From the NCBI GenBank assembly GCA_026724425.1, contig JAIUCV010001271.1, positions 1 through 64,000 on the forward strand: a stretch of 64,000 nucleotides of DNA. Reading direction: 5' to 3'. Source of the stretch: Erythrophleum ivorense. Its lineage: Eukaryota > Streptophyta > Magnoliopsida > Fabales > Fabaceae. Both the position numbers and the translations under genes were made by a program. Positions within the stretch are counted from its first letter, which is position 1; every line of letters starts with the position of its first letter. The notes under the pieces are model-generated. The model saw only the letters and a program-made list of their open reading frames with translations, made no database searches and was not told the DNA's origin. Shown piece after piece: positions 46,989 to 59,195 of the stretch.

Positions 46989-48857
46989 TGTGACACTCAA
47001 TTTGCCGTAAAAGGGCCAGAAAGGTGAGATTTTCAAAGGAGGTCCTTGAAATCAAGGGATAGTGGCTAAATAAAATTAAAAGGATAAACTAGACCTCTAG
47101 AAATGAAGATTGGAGGTTGGAGTTGCCCATAACCTGAGCTAGAAGAGTTAAGAAAATTTTCAAAAATAAGTCATGGCATTTTTGTAATTTTTGAAATTTT
47201 TGAAAAACCCATATGAAGGCTTTTTAAATAAATATTTTGAGTTTTTTGAGGTTCTTAAAGGTCCTAAAAACCATGGAAACTCCTAGAATAGTTAAAACTC
47301 TTTGAAAAGGGTGAAAAGGAGCCAAAAGTCCCTAAGAATGGATGAGACAAGGACAAAAGTCTGAAGAAAGAGTGAGGCTAAGTTAAAAGTCCCTAAATAT
47401 AGGTGAGGTAAATCCAAAAGTCCCAAAAATATGAGTGAGGCTGAACCAATAACCTTTAGAGCCTATGTTGGAGTTATTTTCATTTGTATGACATGAGGAA
47501 AATGGCTATGCATGTTTTAGAAAAGTTTATGGCATGCTTGCATTCCTTGACTTGAAAATGCATCATATATGTATGTTTGAAAGGGTAAAAGAGCTATTGA
47601 GATTCTTTGAATCTTACTCTTTCCTCCACATGTCTACTTTTGTTGAGGTGGAGCCCAAAGGGCAAAAATTAGAAGCCATATGCCTTGAGGAGTGCAACTT
47701 TGACAATAGGATAAAGATTCATGTATTATGATGTTAAAGATTGTATACAAATGATGTATATGTGATGTAAATAGTTGAACATATGTAAAAACATATATTT
47801 ATGATGAATGAAAGGATTTTAGAACCACATGTGCTTGTATGTAAAATTTTGACACTTAGATGCCTAGTTATGTTGTTGTAATCTTGTGTATGAGCTTAAG
47901 TTAGGAAGTGGTTTTGAGATGCATGAGTATTTGGATCTCTTGAACAACCATTGTATGCTAATTTTAGCCATTTACACGTGCCTAATTGGTTATGTTTAGA
48001 GTAGGAGGGCCTTTTGGTCTTGTTTTGACCCTTTATGACAATTAAAAAGGCAATTTTTGCACCCTATACCCCAAGTTGACCAAATGAACGAATTTAAGTT
48101 TGAAATTTGGCAAGAATATAATTCTCATCTAGAACTTTTTACTGAGCTAAGAAAAACTATTGTTGGAGCTCTAAAAAATTAATTATGAATTTTCAAAGTT
48201 GGAAAAATGCTGTAGACCTGGTCTATGCACTGTTCATGTGGTCAATTTGTGTTTCTATGTCATTTAAGGGGTAAATAATATCCAATGCTTATGAAATATT
48301 ACAAGCATAAACTAGATGCTATAATTTTTTTGTAACAATTGAGATCACCTTATTTGGAGCTTTGTAGAGAGAGAACCAAATTTTTGAAGTTAGAGGTTAG
48401 TTACAGGATGCAACAAAGACCTATGTTACTATTCTATTATTTTTCATGACTCAAATGGTGTTTTATTGATCTAGAACTATTTTTAATCATTATTTAACAT
48501 CTATAGCTTTCTAGAAAGCTATCATATACATGATTTTGATTTTTCTATAATTAGTTATGATTTTCTAAAGTTCATATTAGAAAATTGTCGTGGCAACTTG
48601 AGAGCAAAAGTGCAAATCCGTGAGAAATGGTTCTTTATCCATGTTGTAGGCCTCAAATTGTGTTTTTTTTTATATGTTTGAGTATGTTATGGACAGAAAT
48701 GAATTAAGGCAAGTTTAAATGGCCCATGTGGGCAAAGATTGAATTATTCAATGTCTAATACGCATAATTCCATTGCCAAAGTTTGAAAATTTCATGTAAA
48801 TGAGTATGAAATGCTTTGATTATTATGGTATGAGGTCTATGAGATAATGTTATTATA
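46989..48857 (+). mobile_element. A7: shortened A/C-type LTR inside K gag
   Basis: It begins TGTGACACTC with tcact (46984-46988) on the left and tcatt (48858-48862) on the right, a TSD with one mismatch, and the K gag reading continues across it. It has the LTR 5' block 'cccatatgaaggctttttaaat', 31-bp repeats (about 47290-47460) and the hairpin gagattctttgaatcttac (about 47600). It has the 3' modules, but lacks the GA-rich leader and about 1.5 kb of the usual LTR. The right end (…ttattata) is decayed. Confidence 0.6.
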
Positions 48858-49097
48858 TCATTTATTAGATAAATTTAAGGTTAGACAGCTGATGAGTGAT
48901 TTGACAACCATAAGGTATGATAGCATTAAAGGAGTTAGGGAACATATCATGATGCTAGTGCATGTTCAAACTAAGCTTAAGGCTTATGATATTCCTATTT
49001 TTTATAGTTTTTTCATTCACCCCTCACTTAATTCTCTTTTTTAAGAGTTCAATTAAATTAAAAACTACTTACAACACACAAGACCAAACTTAGAGTG
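48858..49097 (+). pseudogene. K: Ty1-copia gag, C-terminal part
   Basis: Reads YHLLDKFKVRQLMSDLTTIR, then YDSIKGVREHIMMLVHVQTK, LKAYDIPI and NSLF, then a frameshift and YLQHTRPN-like residues. These are the conserved 'Y(D/N)...VREHIM' and 'LP..F..F...YN' parts of copia UBN2 Gag. The Met often taken as the start (48847) lies in the A7 insertion and is not native. The fragment ends at the H boundary. Confidence 0.78.
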
Positions 49098-49542
49098 TTA
49101 ATTGTAACACTTACTTTTAATTAATGTCTAACTTATAGTTTAAATGAAAAGAATAGGCTAACTAATCACAAAGATAATCTTAATTATTCTAAAATTTTGA
49201 ACCCATTAAAAATTTTGTTGTAATATATCATTAAATCCAAAACTCATCACAAGATTCAGATTGAGTACCTAAATTATTAAAGATATAATCAACTGCCAAA
49301 ACACCTCATCAAGTCCTTGGGGAACTTAACTAAAGCCCTAGATTAAGGTCCTATTCAAAACCCAACATAAAACTCCTTCAAAATCTCACAGAAACAAAAT
49401 GCATAAGTGGCATTATGGCCTCGCAAAGCTATGTCATAGCACCCTTCATACAGAAGTAATAAAGCCAAAATAACATGTAGCCCTGTCGCTTCGCATGGTC
49501 ATGACATAACACATTCGGCTCTATTTAGACCACTTCACGGTG

Positions 49543-52432
49543 TGTAACAACCCTAACTTCTAATCATCATAAATAAGGTTAGGTACGCAATTAATAATCA
49601 TAAATCAAGGTTGAAAGTTATTACAACTAATTACATTCGAAAAATGCAGGAAAATTTGAACCTTAATGTTATTAGAGTAATTAATTAGACAACCACAATT
49701 ATTTGAATGTGCAAGTGAATTTAATCTTCAATGAGGAGCCTTTGATTCCTCTATCCATCAATTCTAACTCATAAAAACCTCCTACAAGTGTTTCTAGATC
49801 ATTCCTTAGCATTACCATAAGAGAAACTAAAATTTTTAGGTGAATATGAGAAATTTAGCACCTTCACCGCGGCTAAATTCTCTCGCGCCGCGGCCAATTA
49901 CTATCATGTTCAACTTCTTATACCTTCACAAATTTCGCACATTTCACTACGCCCAAATACCCCTTTCATTGTGGCGAATTGCCCTTTGGAACACCACCAA
50001 ACCTACCTCTCACACTTCATTAAGGCTAACTTCACTATTCACCACGGCCAATTGCTCTCTGTTTTCTTCCCTGGCAATGTCATCAAATTTGACCGAGGCC
50101 AATTAAATTTTGGCCGTGGCCAATTCCCTTCTATTCCTATAACTCCTAAGATTTTATCCCATGCTTTCCAATTCCCCCTCTAGCAACATTCTAGGCCACT
50201 TTAACTTAATTTTTGAAGATTTAATGTCTTTCTTTTACCTAATCTACCTAACACATCTATCCTTATCCATTTAAAACATAAATATGGATCTTTAACCCTC
50301 TAGCCACCATAAACTAGTGAGTTTATAGATCAATGATAGCAAAGAATTCATACACTACTTACATTTCTATTCAAACATAAGTCCCATTAGAAATTCCATA
50401 CATCACTAGTTTAAATCAAATTATTACAATCTCTATGCTTAGCAATTCATGATGCAATGTGGCAATTATATAAAACTAGTAGTCTAGTTATACGAATACA
50501 ATCTGACAAGGTTTTCAGACCTACCTACTACTAAACCACACAATAAGCGTCTATTAATTTTCTCCTTGCTACTAAGAGGTTCGGTCCTTGAAAATATTAG
50601 CCCACAATCAGGGTGAGATATACAATTTTAGTAAACAAGAGGCAAATTCCATATATATGTACAGATTAATTAATACAATGTAATTTCATAATATCAACAC
50701 CAAAATCATCAATTCAATTTTTAAATGAACTAGTTAAGCTATAAATGAGTACTGTCCCATATCAGCAATCATACACATGTTAATGGCCAATAACATCGAG
50801 AGAGGTCCATGTATAGCACCTACTCCATAATGAGCACAACCAGGGCTCAGTGCATCTAAGGTTTGATCATAACCCGGTGTCTGATCGAAGCACATGCATG
50901 GGTGGTAGCTGCACCATAACTCCACCATAGACTCACAAGGTCCAATCACAATAACAATTCAAGTAGTCAACCAATCATTTAGTATTTCAAAATCATATAT
51001 GTGCCAACAATAATAGATTAACATGAACATATACATAGAATTAGGAAATTAACCCCGGTTACCTCAATGAAGCCAATTACTCTACCTCTGACTACCATTA
51101 TAATTCAAATACACACCAAGCCTAAAACAAGTATAGTCATCATCATTTCTAGCAATAAATCATATATCCAAAGGGTTAAACCACCAATGGCCACCTAAAA
51201 GTTACTTACCTAGCTTCTTAAAAGGTCAATTAGACCAATTCAAGGTCAAGACAATAAAGCTCACAATGGTTCACTCCCCACATCTCCATTTTTGCACATA
51301 TATAAACTATGCACCAAAAGTCAGTCCAAATGATGAGAATTAATACATACATCTAATAAAAGAAGAGAAATCACTTACCCATACATCTAAGAGGTTAAAT
51401 GGATTGAGTTGAGTTTCAACTACCAAGAACATACCATGGGACATTCCCAAATTCGGATTTGAGTCATCAAGCTCAGAAAATTTAGTTTTTCCCCTTCATC
51501 TCCTTGTAATTTCGTACAATAGCAAAACCCATTATGAAAATCAACTCTTAGGAACATTTTCTAGCAAAATAATACACAAAATGGAAGGGAAATGCTTACC
51601 CAATCATCCTCCTAACCTTCAACTCTAAAAATCTTGCAACAATCATCCAAAAACTAGATTTCATCCTAAGAAGAAATGAAAATTCTTGAAATGACAAACC
51701 AATTGGACCAAAATGTAGAGGAAGATAAGAGGATCAAGTTATATAGAACCTACCTTGGCTAAATCTCCCTCTAAGAGTGCAAATTTGAGCCAAAATGTTA
51801 AAAAACCCTAGCCCCTCTCCTAACATGCGAATTTCTTCTCTTGCCTTTTGTGTTTTCTGCTGAATAGGGGGGAGGTTGCTGAACCTTTAGGGTTATTAGG
51901 GAGAAATGGGTTAACCCCTCAGCCTAAGGGGCATTTAGGCTTATTTCTAGTCATTGGGCCATTGCTTTATAAGGTGGGTTACAGAAACTCTTAAGGTTAG
52001 GGAGGAATGTGCTGACCCAAAGGCCCAATTCCTTATGGCTTTAGATTTTAGTTAGGTTGGGCCATGGATTCTAGAGTTATATGGGTTAAATATGGGTTGG
52101 ACCAAGCTTCAAAGGTCCATTATTCCAAATGGGCTAATGCTTAACATGTTGGGCCATGATATATGGGTTAGTTAGGTTCAAAATAGGTTGGGCTTCCTAA
52201 GAATAAAGTTGGGTCATAATTAGATGAGACTGGGCCTTTAATAATGTACTTGACAGACATAATTTAATCATGGGCCTAAGTCACATTTAAATCTATAAAT
52301 ATTATCATACTTCTTCAAAATAGTCCAAGTAGTAATTATGTTAAGATATTCAAATTTGCCATTTTCCTTAAGCCCTCTTAATAATTTCATAACCCATAAA
52401 TAATTACTATTAATTATTCCCGGGGTGTTACA
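49543..52432 (-). mobile_element. D3: solo LTR, 2890 bp, TSD cggtg
   Basis: Terminal TGTAACAACCC...CGGGGTGTTACA, flanked by cggtg at 49538-49542 and 52433-52437. Same layout as D2: array (49866-50120), conserved block with ORF 50734-50949, hairpin (gagatatacaattttag, about 50614-50630, partly decayed), and GGGC/GGCCCA-rich segment (51950-52240). Confidence 0.86.
49866..50120 (-). repeat. Phased palindrome array in D3
   Basis: Pairs start at 49866/49887 (accgcggc, gccgcggc), 49946/49968 (actacgcc, attgtggc), 50019/50041 (attaaggc, accacggc) and 50092/50113 (accgaggc, gccgtggc). Pair spacing is 21, 22, 22 and 21 bp, and pairs recur after 80, 73 and 73 bp. Confidence 0.8.
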
Positions 52433-52595
52433 CGGTGCCTCAAGGCCATACTATGGCCTCTTCCTCTCCACCACATCAAAAACTCATGTTCCCTAGACAA
52501 AATTCTTGTATGGAACCATGGTGGTAAAGAGTCACACTGTGACATCCCAATATTAGAAAGCATAATGAATAACAAAAATAACTTCCAATCCCTAA

Positions 52596-53142
52596 CTTGT
52601 AAAGAGAAGAAAACTAAAAACCCTTGGCAACACTTCCTAAGGCATCTCTTAACTTAGGCAATGGACAAATTCAAAAGCTCAATAGATGACTAAGGATTAA
52701 GAGTGTGAGGATCAAGGGTGCAAGATGATAGGGATACCAACTTATAAGTATAATCAAGAATAACATTGCTTGCAAACAACCAGTTCATGCTAATGATTAT
52801 ATCTATATCATTCTAGGGCATAAAGATAAGATTTAGAGTAGTGCAATAGTTATCAAGTTGGATAGCATAATTTAAACAAACTCTAGTTGTAATGACGAAA
52901 CCTCCCATAAGGGTTGACACTAATAGCTTAAAGGGTAAAATGCTAATTTTCAAACTTAGATGCTTTATACAATCATATGAAATGAAAGAATAGGTAGCAC
53001 TCAAGTCAAAAAATGCAGCTTCCATACAACTAAGAAATAGAAGGGTACTATGATAAAACCAAGAGACATATTGGGCTCTTATTGTAAAAGTACAAACACT
53101 TTTCCCTAAGTAGGTGGTTTGGCTTAAGTAGCTGAAATCCAC
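52596..53142 (-). pseudogene. H: retropepsin and start of the RT linker
   Basis: Reads AAFFDLSATYSFISYDCIKH (relatives have D-S-G-A-T; here D-L-S), then LSLKISILPFKLLVSTLMGG and DIDIIISMNWL, then in other frames a linker with VKRCLRKCCQGFLVFFS. This is a gypsy protease with its active site altered, running into the segment that normally leads to RT, which is missing. Confidence 0.75.
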
Positions 53143-53198
53143 AGTATGGTATATTGCTTCACCATGAGGCTTGGTTTACCATAACTATAGTATATCAC

Positions 53199-53237
53199 AC
53201 ATAGCCTATTGCCATGGTCCTTCTCACACTTATTGCA
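53199..53237 (-). pseudogene. H: CCHC-like zinc knuckle of gag
   Basis: Reads CNKCEKDHGNRLC, the short form of the Gag zinc knuckle (three residues between the second Cys and His), located between gag and protease as expected. Confidence 0.6.
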
Positions 53238-53429
53238 CATAGCTAAGGTGCTCACAAAGCTCCTCTAAGGGGTTAGATTCCATTTTCTTAGATTATTCCC
53301 TGAAAGGGGCCTTCCACTTTAAAACCTAACACTGCTACTGCCACTTCCCTTCTTATTACTACCTTTAAAGAACTCTACATCCCTTTCTCTCTTACTTTCT
53401 AAGGCTCTCTTCCCTTAGGCTTCCACTTC

Positions 53430-54111
53430 TTTTATACCCCTTTCAGTGCCCTAATGGGATGCATCATCTCAGTAAAGTCTATTATTTTCAGTGGCATAAT
53501 CTTCTCGATTAAATTAGGCTTAGGTCTTCTCTCCAACCTGGCTACCTTCCACGAGTCATAATCATAATAACGCTAAAGCTATAAGGAGAAATAAGGTAAT
53601 TCCATAAACTTAGCTATGTAATGGTCATCATCCATATCTCCTTATTCCAACTTAGTGAATTATGCCTCCTTGTCAGTTCCTATCAAGGCTGGAAAGTAGT
53701 AGTTATAAAAGGTCTCTTAGAATATCTTCTAATTTAGTGGGCTTCTTCTAAAGCTCAAGAGCCTCTCTTCATTCCTCTACCAGCGTTTTGCTTCACCATC
53801 CAACTTGTATATGGCCAACTGGCCTTTTGCTCACTAGTGCATTTCATGATGTGCAACATCTTTTCAAGTTACATCATCCACCTTTCAATCTTGATCACAT
53901 TAGGCTCCCCCTCGAAAGATGGAGGATTTGCCTTTTGAAAATGGCCTAGCACAGTGGTGATGTCATTTTCTTCTCTCTCCACACCACCACCACTTGGATT
54001 ATTTCCCACATAATTGTCTTTAGGCATGTTATCATCTTTCCCATGGTTTCCCTTATCATACCAACATAGATTATATAAAAATCTAATGCTATGTTTCTCA
54101 TTTAACAACAA
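53430..54111 (-). pseudogene. H: gypsy gag (retrotransposon gag domain)
   Basis: ORF 53869-54111 contains GHFQKANPPSFEGEPNVIKI then ERWMM, the start of the plant gypsy Gag domain. After stops and frameshifts the next parts follow (CTSEQKASWPYT, RGMKRGS, ALEE). Upstream it should meet a 5' LTR, but C-family sequence is found instead, so the 5' end is truncated. Confidence 0.75.
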
Positions 54112-54502
54112 TTATTCAAATTCACACTTTCAGTAGCAGAAATAACCATTATTGAAAGCCTTAATAATCCAACAGTGCCTAAATAAAGATTTTCATCATT
54201 TTATTCTCCAAATTCATACCAAACAAGTTTGTTATACTTAGAATATCATAAAAAAAGGCATAAATTGTGTGGGTTGCTTTATATACACATTTTTACCACT
54301 TTAACACATATTAGAGGCCAAACTTTGAAAAATTATAACTTGAGGTATACAACTTCGATTTGCACAAACTTAGTAGCCACAGAAAGCTTATGTTGAGAAC
54401 TATCTACTATAAACAATTTAGGCTAAAGCAAGTTCATTTGGTCCCTCAAAATCCATAAAAAGAGAAGTTGACCATTTGAATAGTACACTAGTAAATTCTG
54501 CA
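54112..54502 (-). mobile_element. C6: 3' part of a C-family LTR
   Basis: 'cttgaggtatacaacttcgatt' and 'cttagtagccacagaaagctta' match the C1, C4 and C5 3' blocks. It ends at the A5 boundary. Confidence 0.5.
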
Positions 54503-56310
54503 TGTAACATTATATTTACTAAGCTCATCTCATATCATTACTAAGCTCATCTCCTTAGATTTACATAAAATTCCCAAGGAAAGCTATTAAAACGCTTCAT
54601 TTAATTGTGTCACATCACGGATAAAATTTTCACTTTATGTCTCATGGGCCATATGGACTCATCCGTCTCATCCTCATTTTTAAATACACAAATACAACTC
54701 ATAACAAGCTCAAGAAGTGGCCTAGAACTCGAGCAAAGGGAGTGGATACATAAAATACAATGGTGCAGCCTCAGCTAGAAATTCCAACATACTGACATGA
54801 ACTTTGAAAAATCATAACTAATTCTAGAAATATCAAAATCAGACAAACTATACTATTCTAAAAAGTTACAGATGTATACTTTATGTTAAAAATAATTCCA
54901 AGTCATAACAAAGGTATTAGCTACTAGAAATGGATGAAATAGTACCAGAGGTTGACTATCATTACAAGTACTGACCTCTAACTTTAAAAATTTATATCTC
55001 CCTGCTCAGAGGTCCAATTGGGGTGATCTTAGTGGCTATGGAAATTTTATCATGTCTAGTTTATGCTTGTAAGCATTAGATAACATTTGACCCTCGAATA
55101 ACATAGCCCAAGTTTCTGACCATATGAACAGTGTTTGCATCAGTTCAACAGAAAAATGCCAACTTTGAAAAATTATAATTAATTCCATAGAGCTCTAAAT
55201 AATCTAATCTTTGGCTTCTCAAAAATATCTAGATAAGATATATATGTGTGCCAAATTTCATTGGCAAATTCGTTCATTAGGTTAGATCTTGACATTGGGT
55301 TGTAAAATGGTCACTTTTAAGCCTTACAAAGGGTCCAAATGGTCCAATTTAAGTTCTAAGGCAACCATGGCAACTTGACCACATGGGAATGCATCAAAAT
55401 GACATTCTAAACTTGTCTTAAAGGTTCATAAACCTAGAATTTGAAAACTCACTCTCTCACCCCAAGCCATACACAACATTACACAAGTCTAGTCTTGCTC
55501 CTCGATGTCCAAAATACACTGTATCAAACATACAACATTAAATCTCATTTGTACATACTACATTTGCATAATTACATATGTTCATAAGGTTATAGGACAT
55601 ACACAACAATGGGTTACAACATTTGCCACTCATATAGCTATAAAAAAAGCAAAACCAAGGCAATTTGTTATCATACTTTCATCTTCAAACTTAATGGCTT
55701 CCATTACCTTGCTCATATGGTCCACCTAGCATATTAAGACATTGGAGAGGAGGGAATGAGATTCAAAGAATCCCAATAGCTCATCTGCCTTTCAATTACA
55801 CATAAAGTATGCAATACAAGTCTCGAAAATACATGCATGGGCACAATGGAATGTATGATCATTCAAGAAGCATTCTTGGCATTTAAACAAGTCATACATA
55901 GCACATATAGGCTTGCCAAGTAAGTGGATTAGCCTCACTCATTCTCTTATAGATTTTAGACTTGACTCACTCATTTTATTTAAGAGGCTTTGACTCAACC
56001 TCACTCTTTGGAGACTTTTTACTTTGTCTCAACTAATTTTAAGGGTTCTTGGTTCATCCTCACCATGGCTAAGGGTTCTTGGCTTTACCACACTCAAACA
56101 AACCCAAGCAAACATACTAGGCATTATTTGAAAACATAATGCAACATCATGGTACTATGGAATAAAGGCACATGCTAAAACACTTTTCATGGCTTAAAGC
56201 ACACATACACATATTCAAAGATAAGTTAAGCACACATTCATGCATGAGAGAAGGAGGAGTGAGGTACCTTTGTTGCAACCACACACTTTTTTTCTTGGAA
56301 ATGCTCTCCC

Positions 56311-59195
56311 TGTAATACCCCAAAATTAATTAAGGTGTTAATCATAGTTTTAGATTAATTAAGAATAATTAATATGGAATAATCAAGTAAGTTAAGTAAA
56401 TAGAAATTTTGGAAAGACAAATTATTAATATGGGTTTGAGATTTAATTAGGAGAGAAATTTTATCTAGGCCCAAATTAATGTAGGAGATCATGATAAGAG
56501 GCTAATAAGGGCCCAATAAGCTAGGTGTAGGCCCAATATGATTCAATGTGATAGAGGCCCAAGATCCACCTTGTATAGGCTCTTATAATTAGCCCAATAA
56601 CCCTTGTGCAGACCTAAAACTTTTGAGCTCTTAAAACTTATTCTGGCCCAATAGAATTTCAGCAGCCCAATGCATAAGAGTTGGCCCAACAAAGCTAAAA
56701 TCTGAAGCCCAAATGGAGTTGGACCTTAAAGCAACCCATGACCCATATTTGACCCAATTAAAACCCTAATGCTTCAGCCTCTTCCCCATTTATTGAAACA
56801 CAAACACCCATCTCAAAATTCGGAGGTCCAAAGGAGGCTTTAGGGTTCTTGGCATATTTTCACATTTCCCACTTCTAGAGCAAGATTTAGCTAAGGTAAT
56901 AGTTATATAACTTAATCCTCTCATCTTTCTTTTCATTTTGGTCCAATTAGTTTTTTCATTTGGAGTATTTTCACCATACCCGAAATCTGAAATGTGGTTG
57001 TTTGGGATTTTCTTAGTGAAATTCGTAGGTTGAGGCTAGGGCTAACATTAGGTGAGTATAAATCCTTCATTTTGATGCTTTCTTTGCTAGTTTGAGACCC
57101 CCATAGCTGATTTATAATATGGGTATTAATTTTGTACGAATTTGCTTAGGATTTTGGGTGAAACATTGAGATTTCTGGTAGAAGACACATCAATTCGAAT
57201 TTGGGACTTGTAGTAGGTGGGTAAGTGATTCTTAGGTAGTCATTAGCATTTTAAATTCTTTGGGTACTTATTGCAACTGTTAATGATGAATTAAAGTAGT
57301 AATTCTATGATACTATGATTATAGGGAGATTTTGGTACCATTGGTGGCTATTGCAATTGTCTACAAGTAAGGTAACCGGGTTTATATTAATTCCATGCAT
57401 ATATCTATTTTAATTTCATATTTTAATGTACATGAATGATTTGAAATGTTGAATGAATTGGTTGGCTATCATTGTATTGTGATTGGACCTTTTGAGTCTA
57501 TGGTGGAGCTGTGGTGCGGTTGCCACCTGTGCATGTGCTTTGATCGGGCACCAGATTATGATAAACCCTAGATGCATTGAGCCCTGGTTGTGCTCAAAGG
57601 GGAGTAGGTGTCGTGGACGGGCCTCTCCTGGTGTTATTGGCCTTTAACATGTGAAAATATGATTGCTAGTATGAGATAGTGATCATGATAGCCTAATTGT
57701 TTCATTTACTGATATGACTGGTGTTCTTCTGATGATTATGTGAAATTATGCATGTATGCTAATTAAACTAGAATATATGATGGAATTGCCTAGTTACTGA
57801 GATTCGCATCTCACCCCGTTTTATGGGATTAATATTTCAGGTGAAGGTCCTTCGGGTAAGGATAAGGGGAAGCAAATGGATGAAAATCCATGAGCTTCAT
57901 CATGTGAGGAGAAGGCTGCACTTAGGTTGACTTATTTAATATAGATGCTAAATTTTGTATTCCTTATTGTATAGCATCATCATGTGTTCATATTACCAAG
58001 TGTAGGCTCTTATATTTTGATTACCTTGAATGTATTCATTGAGGAGTTAGACCTCATTTTAGCTTGATGTCAGATGTATGAACCCATAACACTTGACGTA
58101 TGTATTTTGCTGAATTTATATTATAGTATATTGTTGGAAATATAATTATGTGATGTATTAGATGTAATATGAACCATTGATATATGAAACCTCTAACGGA
58201 ATGTATATCGAATTTTAATTTCCAATAGTGCATGAATTCTTGTTGCTATTACGCTATGGACTTGCCAGTATAGGATAATTGGAGGAGTGGAAACTTACAT
58301 TTAAATTTTAAATTAGTAATGGTAGAATAGCTGGGTGTATATGGCAAATAAATACCATTAGAGACATATAAAATGAATGGGAGTAGTCCTAGGGTAGCCC
58401 TAAGATGAGAATTAGAGTGTAGGGGATGAAATTTGATAGATATAGTTACAGGAGGGAGTCATGCTGTGGCTAAGAAGGCTTCGCCGCAACCAGATGAGTT
58501 ACAGAAGCAAGGGGCGCCATGGCATGAGTAATCCCACTGTGGCGCAAGTAAATAAAATTTTCTTGGAGAGTAACAATGGCAAGGAACACCACGGCTTGAG
58601 GAATCTTGCCGCAGTGCAGAGTGAAAAAAATCGCTAAGGAGGGTAACAGAATAAAACCTCGCCGCGACGCTAGTCAAGGGAACAAACTGAGGGGTGTCCA
58701 GTAGCAAATCTCGTCGCGGCTCGAGTGTATTTCCCTGAGGTGAGAGTCGGAGGACTTAGAACAGTAGCTCTAAGAGGCATTTCCACTACGGCGACGGTCT
58801 AACTCGCCGCGGTGATATGCCCAATAATTCCAGAGAGAAACTTAGCCACGGCAAGAATGGTATAGGCCGCGGCACAAAACCCCAAACTCCTTGCTTTAAC
58901 CTAGAAACCCTAGTTTCTTCAATATAATGCTAGGAAATGATATAGGAATACTTATAGGAGGTTTTTGTGTGTTGAAACTGATGAATGGATGAATCGTAAA
59001 TCCCTCATGGTAGTATGATTTCTCTTATGCATTTTTGTTTTCATTGTGGTTGTTTAGTGATGACCCTAATATCAAGGTTCAAATTTCCCTACATTTTCAT
59101 AATGTAATAAACTGTAACGACTCCAAACCTTGATCATTAATTATTAATTACATATTTAACTATAATTACCATGTTAAGAAGGTAGGGTTGTCACA
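56311..59195 (+). mobile_element. D4: solo LTR, 2885 bp, TSD ctccc
   Basis: Terminal TGTAATACCCC...GGGTTGTCACA, flanked by ctccc at 56306-56310 and 59196-59200, cutting A5 at a point continuous in A1 and A3. It contains the conserved block (57478-57650), hairpin (ctgagattcgcatctcacccc, about 57797-57817) and array (58463-58873). Relative to D1 it has about 90 bp extra near 57215-57320. Confidence 0.87.
58463..58873 (+). repeat. Palindrome array in D4
   Basis: Boxes start at 58463, 58493, 58516, 58536, 58573, 58588, 58608, 58661, 58713, 58785/58806 and 58845/58866. The last two pairs keep 21-bp spacing (actacggc/gccgcggt and gccacggc/gccgcggc); the left part is less regular (steps 15-30). The array looks partly reshuffled compared with D1-D3. 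Confidence 0.7.

Larger units (their letters stand above)
49103..52595 (-). mobile_element. H: gypsy LTR-like segment with palindromes, interrupted by D3
   Basis: On minus it ends AAGTGTTACA at 49103, next to copia gag. On its other side it meets the protease-RT linker of H near 52595, so RT to integrase is deleted. It carries perfect odd palindromes gctatgtcatagc (49428-49440), ggccatactatggcc (52444-52458) and gtcacactgtgac (52531-52543), plus gtcatgac (49498) and ccatgg (52517). D3 is inserted between them. Confidence 0.55.
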
